DNA from: Apostichopus japonicus | Taxonomy: Eukaryota; Echinodermata; Holothuroidea; Aspidochirotida; Stichopodidae | Assembly: GCF_037975245.1 (NCBI RefSeq) | Contig: NC_092577.1 | Coordinates: 36,572,898-36,636,897 of the forward strand | Direction of reading: 5' to 3' | DNA length: 64,000 nucleotides | In this document: in pieces, positions 50,801-58,960 of the stretch | Layout: each line of letters starts with the position of its first letter | How positions within the stretch are numbered: position 1 is the first letter of the stretch | Notes under the pieces: generated by a model | Told to the model about the DNA's origin: nothing | The model's database searches: none | Seen by the model: the letters and a program-made list of their open reading frames with translations, nothing else | Made by a program: the position numbers and the translations under genes

Positions 50801-53800
50801 ACTTATGGTGGCGCTAGGCTTAGATAGTCTGGGTACAAGCTTTGCCCCTCCCGTGGCAAATTCCTCACAAGGCGCCTGTTTAACTGTGTCACAATTTGTT
50901 ACTATAAATGACCGAAAGTAGTTTTTACTTTTTTTTCGAAATGAATAGCTAGACGGACCGCATCCGTAATGAAATTTGGTTGGAATCTTGTGTATGAGTG
51001 TAAGTACGTACAATCACACATATGATCCACATCGATATGGGTTCACTGGGTTTCCATTTGGCCTGTTTCCTACAAGATTTCTAACCGCAGGTGCTTAGCC
51101 AAGGGAGGGGGGGGGGTGAAGGGTGGAGACCGCCCTCCCCCTCGAGCATATTTTTTTGGTATTTTCTATGATATCGAAGTTTTATAGTAGCCGTTATAAG
51201 AGGTTTCAATATTTTTACACCAATAATTTAACTGTGTCTGAATTTTCGAAAATTCTTTGAACAACATTCTTCATCATACTTCCCACAGATCTACTCGTGC
51301 AATTTTGACCGGTCTGTTAGGGGTTGAGGGGGGGTTTTCTATATTGGTTGTCCATAGATTAAATTTTGTGCAACATTATGGGTATGTTTTGAAGTGAATT
51401 TATTATTCAAATTCTGAACAAATAATGGGCTTAAAACCATGAAAAGTGGGGCTGACGGGTATTAAGGGGCGTTACGTAGAATTACCTACAAAAGCAATGA
51501 TCCACAGGGGATGCAATGAGGTCGAACATGATGTGTGACTGGTGACAATCTTGAAAAAATGTATGATAAATGAAGAAAAAAATCTATTAGGTAAAACTTG
51601 GTTCTCAGGCAAAAGTGCACATCTGGTTGGTCATTTTCAAGCCCGAGAAGTGCCATTTCCAGTGATCTGGGGGCTATCAAAACCAAAAATGTTCTTGTAT
51701 GCTGCGCGCCAACCAATGGTGGCGCTCCGCTTTGATAGTAATTCGCCTGCATCCAAGCAAATGTCCCCCAATATTTGAAACAGATCGCCGCCCCTGCCTA
51801 GTACCTCCTTTAACTTCCTCCCTACTTCAGACCCATCGAATCCTACCGTCCCTCCTTCCATGAGCCACCGCTCTCCTCCAAACACTCCTGATACCAATAC
51901 TTTGTTCTTGCTGTCCATAATTACTCATACCTTCGTCCAAAATTCTTGTAACTACCGAAGCATCAAACTCTGGCATGTATCCCTCTAATGCACCACAACC
52001 ATTCATCATGGGAACTCCAGCTACTGCTATGTTATCTTTGATGGCCACGGTCTTCCCTGCAAGTTTCCCATCCTCTGCGCCTTTAATGTCTGTTTTCCAG
52101 TACCTGTACATAAATAAACATTCTCTCTTTTTGCATGCAAACGTCAAAGGGGATGCACCAATTTAAAACCTCTGTCTGGGTGATATGAACTCAGAATGTA
52201 GAGAAAACATTTGAAAATAATTACACCCTCAGGGATTAAACAAACCTTCTTAATGGACCAGATAGTCCCTAACAATTATGCTCTTCCCCTACCCCATTAA
52301 TATTTTCACTCCTCCCCCTCACCCTTCCCCAACCCCTCACCTTCAGGTTGGTTTTAAGATGTACTGGGCAGAAACAAATGAGTACTAATGTGTGACTGCA
52401 TCGGTTCATTAACTATTCCTTCAGTATTACACAGAAAATTACTTACGTTATTGAAGCTTGAAATTTCTCAAAGGGGAGCTCAGGTGGACAGCCTCTCCCC
52501 TTACACCCCTCCCCCAGGCTGCCATGTTCATTACTTAAAATCCAACCCTTCCCTCCTCCCTTTTATCTATAGGCATGACTATTGAAATGTATTACAAACC
52601 ATCTATTCAGAGGGCTGTCTTTAGCTGTTGGTCTAGTGCCTGGTGTCCGAGGATACTTGACTGGTAATGTTGGTTCCACCAACCCTCCCCCCCCCCCCCT
52701 TGTATATAGGCATGACTATTAATACACACCATCCATTAAGAGGGTTGTCTTTAGCTGTTGGTCTAGTGCCTGGTGTCCGAGGATACTTGACTGGTAATGT
52801 TGGTTCCACCAACCCTCCCCCCCCCCCTTGTATATAGGCATGACTATTAATACACACCATCCATTAAGAGGGTTGTCTTTAGCTGTTGGTCTAGTGCCTG
52901 GTGTCCGAGGATACTTGACTGGTAATGTTGGTTCCACCAACCCTCCCCCCCCCCTTGTATATAGGCATGACTATTAATACACACCATCCATTAAGAGGGT
53001 TGTCTTTAGCTGTTGGTCTAGTGCCTGGTGTCCGAGGATACTTGACTGGTAATGTTGGTTCCACCAACCCCCCCCCCCCACCCCCTTGTATATAGGCATG
53101 ACTATTAATACACACCATCCATTAAGAGGGTTGTCTTTAGCTGTTGGTCTAGTGCCTGGTGTCCGAGGATACTTGACTGGTAATGTTGGTTCCACCAACC
53201 CTCCCCCCCCCCCTTGTATATAGGCATGACTATTAATACACACCATCCATTAAGAGGGTTGTCTTTAGCTGTTGGTCTAGTGCCTGGTGTCCGAGGATAC
53301 TTGACTGGTAATGTTGGTTCCACCAACCCCCCCCCCCACCCCCTTGTATATAGGCATGACTATTAATACACACCATCCATTAAGAGGGTTGTCTTTAGCT
53401 GTTGGTCTAGTGCCTGGTGTCCGAGGATACTTGACTGGTAATGTTGGTTCCACCAACCCTCCCCCCCCCTTGTATATAGGCATGACTATTAATACACACC
53501 ATCCATTAAGAGGGTTGTCTTTAGCTGTTGGTCTAGTGCCTGGTGTCCGAGGATACTTGACTGGTAATGTTGGTTCCACCAACCCCCCCCCCCACCCCCT
53601 TGTATATAGGCATGACTATTAATACACACCATCCATTAAGAGGGTTGTCTTTAGCTGTTGGTCTAGTGCCTGGTGTCCGAGGATACTTGACTGGTAATGT
53701 TGGTTCCACCAATCCCCCCCCCCCACCCCCTTGTATATAGGCATGACTATTAATACACACCATCCATTAAGAGGACTGTCTTTAGCTGTTGGTCTAGTGC

Positions 53801-55634
53801 CTGGTGTCCGAGGATACTTGACTGGTAATGTTGGTTCCACCAACCCTCCCCCCCCCCTTGTATATAGGCATGACTATTAATACACACCATCCATTAAGAG
53901 GGTTGTCTTTAGCTGTTGGTCTAGTGCCTGGTGTCCGAGGATACTTGACTGGTAATGTTGGTTCCACCAACCCTCCCCCCCCCCTTGTATATAGGCATGA
54001 CTATTAATACACACCATCCATTAAGAGGGTTGTCTTTAGCTGTTGGTCTAGTGCCTGGTGTCCGAGGATACTTGGCTGGTAATGTTGGTTCCACCAACCC
54101 TCCCCCCCCCCCTTGTATATAGGCATGACTATTAATACACACCATCCATTAAGAGGGTTGTCTTTAGCTGTTGGTCTAGTGCCTGGTGTCCGAGGATACT
54201 TGACTGGTAATGTTGGTTCCACCAACCCTCCCCCCCCCCTTGTATATAGGCATGACTATTAATACACACCATCCATTAAGAGGGTTGTCTTTAGCTGTTG
54301 GTCTAGTGCCTGGTGTCCGAGGATACTTGACTGGTAATGTTGGTTCCACCAACCCCCCCCCCCACCCCCTTGTATATAGGCATGACTATTAATACACACC
54401 ATCCATTAAGAGGGTTGTCTTTAGCTGTTGGTCTAGTGCCTGGTGTCCGAGGATACTTGACTGGTAATGTTGGTTCCACCAATTTGTCGATGGTATCATA
54501 ATTTTCGCAAAATTTCTTCATGAAACTCTGGTATTGTTTCAGGTCTTCTGTTCCGTTCAACTTTAGACCTAGCTTTGTTGATATATTTTCCAACTCTTTC
54601 AGAGACGGTGGCCTAATAGAAGGTTCATTATAAACTTGATCTGGGTAACAAAGTTTACAAGAAACTTATTAATAAGCTGATATAAATTTGTTCAATTAAT
54701 GTATATAGCCAGGGGAGATCCAAGGAGGCGACCCAGGCCCCCATTTCTGTTTTTTATGGCCCTTTTATCATAAAAAATACACTTTGAATAAGACAGAATT
54801 AAATTAACGTTCATGGCAAGCTATGCTTAGATCATTTATAAATCCATAGTTCAGCACAGACCTTCAAAATAATGATATAAATAGGCCAGTGATATAGGCT
54901 TGTACATATGCACATGTCTACCGTATTCAGCCAGTAATATAGGCATTACTGTATATGTACAGCCGTTTTCCTACAAATTTTTTAGTTTTGCTGTCGCAGT
55001 ACCACAGCTATATGGATTCATAGGCGTAGGAGGCGGGGCTGCAAATATTTTTGTGAATTTGCAATGTGTTTTCAATGGATAAACTTATATTATTATCATT
55101 ATTATTGTAACGACTTCCCGAATAATTATAACCAATATGGAAGGGTAATATTACGGAAAATGATTGTATGTTATTGCCATGCGATGTAATAAGCGATGTA
55201 TGCCTATATGATATTCAAAATAACACGTCGAACGCGCGCGGAGCGCCCGAAAAATATTGGTTATATATTTTGCGGGCAAGTCGTTACAGCCCCCCCCCCC
55301 CAATCAAATTGGGCTCATACGCCTATGTATGGAATCAATTTCCTATCCAAAACAGACCCTGGGGCGAACCGTGTCCGTTGATGTTAAGTACACATTATAA
55401 TCGCTCATTTTTTTTGGTAGAATTGAGTTACTATTAATGTTGTCTAGTTTCCAACTGAACGCATGCAATGATCAATTGCATATTGTTTGATATGTAAAGC
55501 AACACTTTATTACTTACCACCAGACACGGACATTTCAGATGTTGGATATTGATTGCTCGAATCTCGGATATCAGACATATGTTCCTCGATATCAGTCGTA
55601 CGTTCTGAATATCAAGTTCATAGACTTCTTCTGT
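38684..55634 (-). CDS. Amidase-signature family amidase, complete 11-exon gene
   Basis: Eleven exons with GT/AG borders and compatible phases join into 1551 coding bases (516 residues). The start is the ATG at 55533, because the preceding frame is closed and only this start joins exon 2 in frame. The family hydrolyses amides to acids and ammonia through a Ser-cisSer-Lys triad. Here Lys108 lies in the KDNIAVAG motif, Ser183 in [10 protein letters not shown] and Ser207 in [13 protein letters not shown]. The spacings of 75 and 24 residues equal those known for FAAH (142/217/241). The DQGGS form, an N-terminal IRPPS motif, YPRTPG..P...NPLNGWYW and VPYTGA...DHLGP point to the Rhodococcus-type aliphatic amidase subfamily (EC 3.5.1.4-like) rather than FAAH or GatA. 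No signal peptide or membrane segment is seen, so it is probably cytosolic. Substrate is unknown. Introns carry several minisatellites and nested hAT elements. Confidence 0.93.
38880..40486. other. Amidase intron 10, unique part
   Basis: AT-rich intron sequence without recognised coding content. A degenerate GGATGATGA-type G-rich stretch lies at 39955-40095. Confidence 0.5.
40543..40684. repeat. Long perfect hairpin, two 63-bp arms
   Basis: The arm from TTTCCAGAGGACAAGAAATT to GAGGAGAAA (40543-40605) is repeated as its exact reverse complement at 40622-40684 around a T-rich loop of 16 bases. It lies just inside the left end of the hAT element at 40495. Confidence 0.95.
40875..41532. mobile_element. 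Nested hAT MITE, CAAGGGCGGC ends
   Basis: Ends CAAGGGCGGCGGAA and TTCTGCCGCCCTTG are flanked by ACCTAGAC (40867-40874) and ACCTGGAC (41533-41540), 7 of 8 alike. A G8-CAC...GTG-C6 hairpin follows the left end. It interrupts the element 40495-42085, so it is younger. Confidence 0.85.
42355..42541 (-). CDS. Amidase exon 10 (residues 393-455)
   Basis: Acceptor ttaatttag before 42541, donor TTTG|GTGAGT after 42355. It encodes [20 protein letters not shown], then [20 protein letters not shown], the P-T-x-P region conserved near the C-terminus of the family. Phase 0 in, phase 1 out. Confidence 0.94.
43090..43240. repeat. 16-bp minisatellite starting at the exon 9 splice donor
   Basis: On the minus strand GTAAACACATAGGTGT repeats about nine times; the first unit is itself the donor of amidase exon 9. 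Each further unit keeps a GTAAACA-like donor core. Confidence 0.93.
43240..43340 (-). CDS. Amidase exon 9 (residues 359-392)
   Basis: Acceptor ttacaatag before 43340, donor AAG|GTAAAC after 43240. It encodes [20 protein letters not shown] and ends DLSHNGK, phase 0 out. The donor is the first unit of a 16-bp minisatellite and the acceptor lies at the end of a retroelement-like tail (see findings). Confidence 0.88.
43341..43440 (-). mobile_element. 3' tail of a retroelement next to exon 9
   Basis: On the minus strand TTGTAAAGCGCACAGATGCA and GTGCGCTATATAAGATTTTA lead to (TTACA)n. This resembles the GCGCTATATAAAT-plus-short-repeat tail of L2-like LINEs and related SINEs in aquatic animals. The tail runs directly into the exon 9 acceptor. 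Confidence 0.5.
43997..44059 (-). CDS. Amidase exon 8 (residues 338-359)
   Basis: A 63-base exon with acceptor ctcaaaag and donor GGTG|GTAAAT. It encodes [20 protein letters not shown]. The IW....EG....M...G pattern fits the same position in bacterial homologues. Phase 1 at both ends joins exon 7 and exon 9. Confidence 0.88.
45340..45470. repeat. Short tandem repeat, about 41-bp unit, three copies
   Basis: TGATCAAATGCACTTCAACA with GAAACAACATAG(T/G)TT repeats three times in amidase intron 7. Confidence 0.85.
45829..45994 (-). CDS. Amidase exon 7 (residues 283-338)
   Basis: Acceptor ttactttcag before 45994, donor TACA|GTAAGT after 45829; phase 0 in, phase 1 out. It encodes [19 protein letters not shown] and the helix [20 protein letters not shown], the usual segment after the catalytic core. 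Confidence 0.93.
46971..47045 (-). CDS. Amidase exon 6 (residues 258-282)
   Basis: A 75-base exon, phase 0 at both ends, with acceptor ttctgcag and donor GAG|GTTGGT. It encodes [15 protein letters not shown], which continues the LLLEV.AG.D..DPRQ stretch conserved in Rhodococcus-type amidases. Confidence 0.92.
47195..47465. repeat. Tandem repeat, about 90-bp unit, three copies
   Basis: GCAGGACTGTGATAATAAGG, ATTAACGGAGCATGTATA and GGTTTATTTTCAATTTCAGC repeat three times in amidase intron 5. Confidence 0.93.
48012..48212 (-). CDS. Amidase exon 5 (residues 191-257, nucleophile Ser)
   Basis: The acceptor acatgcag precedes 48212 and the donor GAG|GTATTG follows 48012, phase 0 at both ends. It encodes [20 protein letters not shown] with the nucleophile Ser207, then the subfamily motifs [12 protein letters not shown] and [18 protein letters not shown]. 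Confidence 0.96.
48852..49478. repeat. 18-bp minisatellite GAGCTACGCTGAGCTAGT, about 34 units
   Basis: The unit repeats with small variants (CTGAG/CCGAG, CTAGT/GTAGT/CTACT) through most of amidase intron 4. Units are built from an AGCT-centred 9-base half unit. Confidence 0.97.
49653..49792 (-). CDS. Amidase exon 4 (residues 144-190, GGSSGGS signature)
   Basis: The acceptor cgttcag precedes 49792 and the donor CTG|GTACTA follows 49653. It encodes [17 protein letters not shown] and ends with [13 protein letters not shown], the amidase signature with the cis-Ser (Ser183). Phase 1 in, phase 0 out. Confidence 0.95.
50534..51797. mobile_element. Composite hAT element with CTAGTACC target duplication
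   Basis: Ends ATGGGCGGCGATC and GATCGCCGCCCCTGC with an exact CTAGTACC at 50526-50533 and 51798-51805. A G14-ACGGGGGGACATGTCCCC hairpin follows the left end. Inside are a CAGGCGCGTAG-family copy (to about 50880) and a block shared with 1.15-1.7 kb. It lies in amidase intron 3, about 130 bases from exon 3. Confidence 0.88.
51931..52103 (-). CDS. Amidase exon 3 (residues 86-144, catalytic Lys)
   Basis: The acceptor tgtacag precedes 52103 and the donor GAAG|GTATGAG follows 51931. Phase 2 in, phase 1 out. It encodes [20 protein letters not shown] followed by [15 protein letters not shown]. The Lys of IKDN is the general base of the amidase triad (Lys108). Confidence 0.95.
52570..54482. repeat. 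Exon-derived minisatellite: about 15 tandem copies of the exon 2 end plus splice donor
   Basis: The unit of about 124-132 bases holds the last 83 bases of amidase exon 2, its GATG|GTGTGT donor, CATGCCTATATACAAG of intron 2 and a G-run of varying length. The copy at 54400-54482 is part of the true exon. The rest fill intron 2. Copies are nearly identical (rare changes, such as VK to AK near 54075 and N to S near 53765); the leftmost copy (52570-52690) is most diverged. Confidence 0.97.
54400..54640 (-). CDS. Amidase exon 2 (residues 6-86)
   Basis: The acceptor ttacccag precedes 54640. The donor is GGATG|GTGTGT after 54400, ending in phase 2. It encodes the N-terminal helical region typical of this subfamily ([12 protein letters not shown], then [19 protein letters not shown]). 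The last 83 bases (54482-54400) are also the exonic half of the tandem array that follows in intron 2. The copy here is the one continuous with the unique exon sequence. Confidence 0.92.
55019..55327. mobile_element. hAT MITE in amidase intron 1
   Basis: Ends CATAGGCGTAGGAGG and CATACGCCTATG with TATGGATT (55011-55018) and TATGGAAT (55328-55335), 7 of 8 alike. Internal GCGCGCGGAGCG block is shared with the related element at 1718-2149. Confidence 0.85.
55518..55634 (-). CDS. Amidase exon 1 (5' UTR plus residues 1-5)
   Basis: The acceptor tttttcag precedes base 55634 and the donor GTAAGT follows 55518. The ATG at 55533 opens MSVSG plus one base, which joins exon 2 in phase 1 to give [18 protein letters not shown]. 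Because the exon has its own acceptor, at least one further untranslated exon should lie upstream (to the right), which I could not locate. Confidence 0.8.
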
Positions 55635-55639
55635 CTGAA

Positions 55640-56335
55640 AAATGATATGCCTATTCTATACTGGAGCTTTCCAAATAAACAAATAAAGATTTGATGAGGG
55701 TTAAAGGTTGTTTAAAGTGTTTACAGCTACCTCGATTTCTGCTCTTATTATTTATTTATTAATTATTTATAAAACAGGACGATAATATTTGTATGGTCTG
55801 TCTGGTTCAAGGCTCATATTTGTTAACAAGTTTGCCGTATATACAATGGCAGTTGGTGTAGTAGAGCTACTGCATACAGTTAACACCACCGAAAATTGGT
55901 TGCTCATATATTGTACAATATTGTTGTTCCTTCCAACAGCGGCGAAGTCGGAGGGGTCGAAACGGAGACGAAAAAATGCACGCACGAAATCAGTCATATA
56001 TAGGCTATTGGCAAGCTAGTTGTACCATGGAGCTATAAATAGCTCCATGGTTGGACTACTGCTAGACGAATGTGCTAAAAAGGAAATTATGGCACAGGTT
56101 TACAGTTAAGACTTTCCAAAACAAACATTTCCCCTTAGACCCCTCAGCTAGTAGAATGAAAACGGTTAGTGAAATTTCATGTACCAGCCCCTCCCCCAAA
56201 TACCAAATCGAGACATATGATAGACTAGAGCAGGTGCAAAAGCAAGTTATTACTTCTGGTAGACTTCACGCTAGAAAAATCAATCCGGGACTCAATTTCT
56301 AAAGAACATTACATAGGCTAAGCCTAAACATATAA

Positions 56336-56338
<3 letters not shown>
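55640..56338. other. Region upstream of amidase exon 1
   Basis: No coding sequence recognised. The promoter and a further 5' untranslated exon of the amidase gene are expected here or further right. It contains the CCATGGAGCTATAAATAGCT palindrome at 56026-56051. Confidence 0.4.
56026..56051. repeat. 26-bp palindrome sharing its motif with 24802-24867
   Basis: CCATGGAGCTAT and ATAGCTCCATGG flank a two-base AA centre. The same CCATGGAGCTATAAA half-site builds the larger palindrome 31 kb away. Confidence 0.85.

Positions 56339-56388
<50 letters not shown>
56339..56388. repeat. (AT)n microsatellite, about 50 bases
   Basis: Uninterrupted AT dinucleotides directly abut the CAGGGGCGTATCC end of the element at 56389. 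Confidence 0.98.
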
Positions 56389-56391
<3 letters not shown>

Positions 56392-56882
56392 GGGCGTATC
56401 CAGGATTTTCTAACCGGGGGGCGCGAATTACTATCTTAGCGGAGCGCCACCATCGGTTGGCGCGCAGCGTACAAGAAAATTTCTGGTTTTCTGGTGTTAT
56501 GATAGACCATATATAGTATATAATATATAGATACATTAGTGAGAGAGGAAAAATGGAAACGTCAAAATGGAGTTGTCGGTGTAAGGGGTAGGGTGAGGTG
56601 CACGCCCCTTCCGAAATCCTCGATCCGTCACTGGCTACCCTGTGTTTATAATAGGGATCAGCGCTATAATGATGTCACTGTTCCTCGTTCTCTTCCCGAT
56701 GTCTTGGCGTTTTTCTTTTACTCCCTCCTCTTCTCTCTTTCTTCTTTTTCTCTTCCCTTCCTTCCTCTCCTCCTCCTCTTTTTTCCCCTCTTTTTTCCCC
56801 TCTTTTTTCTCCTCTTTTTTTCTCTCCTCTTTTTCTTACCCGTGGGGCGCGCGCCCCCAACACTCCCCTGGATACGCGCCTG
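56389..56882. mobile_element. Deleted derivative of the 1042-2981 type element
   Basis: Ends CAGGGGCGTATCCAGG and CCTGGATACGCGCCTG. The first 100 bases match 1042 onwards and the rest matches 2598-2981, so a central segment is missing. No 8-bp duplication (ATATATAT / GTTTTGGA). Contains the same pyrimidine tract (56690-56840). Confidence 0.8.
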
Positions 56883-56939
56883 GTTTTGGACGCGGTTTTG
56901 TTCATCCGCCAATATTTGTCTGTTTATTGCTAATTAAGT

Positions 56940-57990
56940 TGGTTGGGTGCGTGGGGGAAAAAACCTGATTTGCAGTTTTTGCCAAAACAAAAATCGATCC
57001 AAAATCGATTTCGCCCAAATGACGTAACAGGGGTTAACCGATGCTCAGGAGCCCAAATTTGCAACTCCCAGGTCCATATCTGCTTCCGTTCGGGAGATAC
57101 GCGGTCCCAAAGGACCCGATAGAAATACGTGTTCTTTATAAGTGCACAATTTGGAAAACCCCCTCTTTTCAGCCCCCTCACTTGTCCTCTCTGAAACACC
57201 CATCGACATTAAAATTAGACGTGGAGTAGAAGACACCCTTGTCTTTGTTATACACCAATTTCGTGTAATTATCTGACCGGGAAAGGCTTTTTGTTTATAT
57301 GATTTCTATTTTTTTCATAAATCATAAATCAGGTTTTTTGCCCCCTGCACGCCCCCACACAACACCCAATTCTAGAATAAACTTCAGATTCGTAATTAGC
57401 GTGTCGCGAACTACCAGAAAAGATACACATTTATCGCCTTTGCGATAAATGTTTTTTCACCTAAAAAAACACGTAGGCCTAAGGGATACGCACCTCTTGC
57501 AGTTTTTGCCAAAACTGACACATTTATTCGTAAATGTCAAGATAAAACTCAAGATGACAAATTTGATTTGACTGCTTTGAAATCACGTATCACTGGCAAG
57601 ATGCGTCGAGCACCCTCTTATGACACTTATTTCGCTCAGTTTGCAACTTCAGAGGAACAATAGAAAACCGAAAAACTTTTAGGGACAACAAAAGGTTTGA
57701 TAACCTTTGTTCGTCGTAAAAGTTTTTCGGTCTTACTTTTCTTTGAGGTAAATATTTTTTGTCGCAAAAGCGATAAATGTGTATCTTTTCTGGTAGTTCG
57801 CGTTGTGTGGGGGCGTGCAGGGGCAAAAAACCTGATTTGCAGTTTTTGCCAAAACTGACCAAAAATCGATTCAAAATCGATTTCCCCCAAACAGGGGGTA
57901 ACCTATGCTCAGGAGCCTAAATTTGCAACTCCCGGGTCCATATCTGCTTCCGTTCGGGAGATACGTGGTCCCAAAGGAATCTGCCTAGCC
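56940..57990. repeat. Repeat complex with direct and inverted copies
   Basis: A segment with GATTTGCAGTTTTTGCCAAA, CGATTT and TGCTTCCGTTCGGGAGATAC occurs at 56965-57120 and 57829-57985 in direct orientation. Between them 57405-57444 is inverted at 57763-57802 (39 of 40 bases), and GGGGGCGTGCAGG is inverted too. Possibly a foldback element. Confidence 0.8.
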
Positions 57991-58009
57991 CTCCAAAAGA
58001 TTTTATTGA

Positions 58010-58605
58010 TAAGATCCAAAGTACTATTTTTGATTTATTTCGAACGGGAAAACTGATAAAGTAAGGAGACTTACTATGTTTAACCCCATTGAAAAGGGAG
58101 GTTTAAAAATCATATATGTTCACAGCTTTGTTGGTGCTCTCAAAACCTCTTGGGTCAAGCGTTATTGTGATAATGCCAACACGGGGTATATTGGAAGCTC
58201 CTTTTTTCATTCCTCTCTGTCGCCGTCCGGTAAAGAGTTGCCTTTTAATTGTAATTTTCATGACCAGGATATTTCCTGTATATGAAAATACCTTCATTGG
58301 ACAAATTTGTATGGTTTTGAGTAATCTTAGCTACCTTTAAGAAGCCTTCGGAAGACTTGGGTGAGCAAATCCCCAATAATTTTATTAGAATTGATAATAC
58401 CATTGTTTATGACAAAAAGCTTTTACGACGCTGGTTTACTGTTTGTTAGGGATATGTCGTTGCCAGATTGGAAGCAATTGTCCAAATAATGCTTTTCTGA
58501 CCAGTCTTTTACATTGTTAGGCTATTGTATGCTTTTATAGAAGACTTCCTTTCACATTGTATATTTGGACGTGAAAATAAATAAATCAAATCAAATAACT
58601 AATAA
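58010..58605 (+). mobile_element. LINE fragment, L1-like 3' part
   Basis: The frame NPIEKGGLKIIYVHSFVGAL then KTSWVKRY matches the KGGL(K/R)M..I.SF..ALK.SW..R motif after the reverse transcriptase in L1/Tx1-type LINEs. Stops and frame changes follow, and the sequence ends in AATAAATAAATCAAATCAAAT-like tail near 58580-58600. Confidence 0.7.
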
Positions 58606-58616
58606 TTATTTCTAAA

Positions 58617-58960
58617 CAGTTACAGTGGTTAGTGCTATGTACTTAGAAAGTAAGACAAACTCTCTGTCTAGAATTCAACTCCCAGAGGATGTATTGATTT
58701 GGTATTTCTTTTCCTCATTTTGCAGTTAAAATGTTAGAAAAGCCTATCATTTCTCAATTAACAGTTACTATGGCGCAGTTGTTATGTTGTAAAATTTTGC
58801 ATATTTATTATTGTTTTCTACAAAGAAATTGTCAATAAACTGAAAGAAATGAGACATACTCCTTGTCTTGAGTTCAAACACCAGAGGATGCATCTGATTT
58901 TCTATTTATTTGCCTCCTAATGTTGTGAAGATTAAATATTAGAAACGAATATTAATTCTC
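58617..58960. repeat. Diverged flanking copies of the tRNA-like array
   Basis: Segments at about 58617-58690 and 58765-58890 keep CAGTTAC..TGGCGCAGTTG, GACAAACTC and CCAGAGGATG pieces of the 163-bp unit, strongly decayed. Confidence 0.6.

Noticed and set aside
52570-54480. Possible CRISPR-like array because of regular direct repeats
   Set aside because: Units are contiguous, contain coding sequence and have no unique spacers; the host is eukaryotic. The same holds for the arrays at 21.1, 26.4, 27.7 and 48.9 kb.
52633-54593. Many overlapping frames repeating [14 protein letters not shown] on the minus strand
   Set aside because: They are readings of the exon-derived tandem array through intron sequence; only the copy at 54400-54482 belongs to a real exon.
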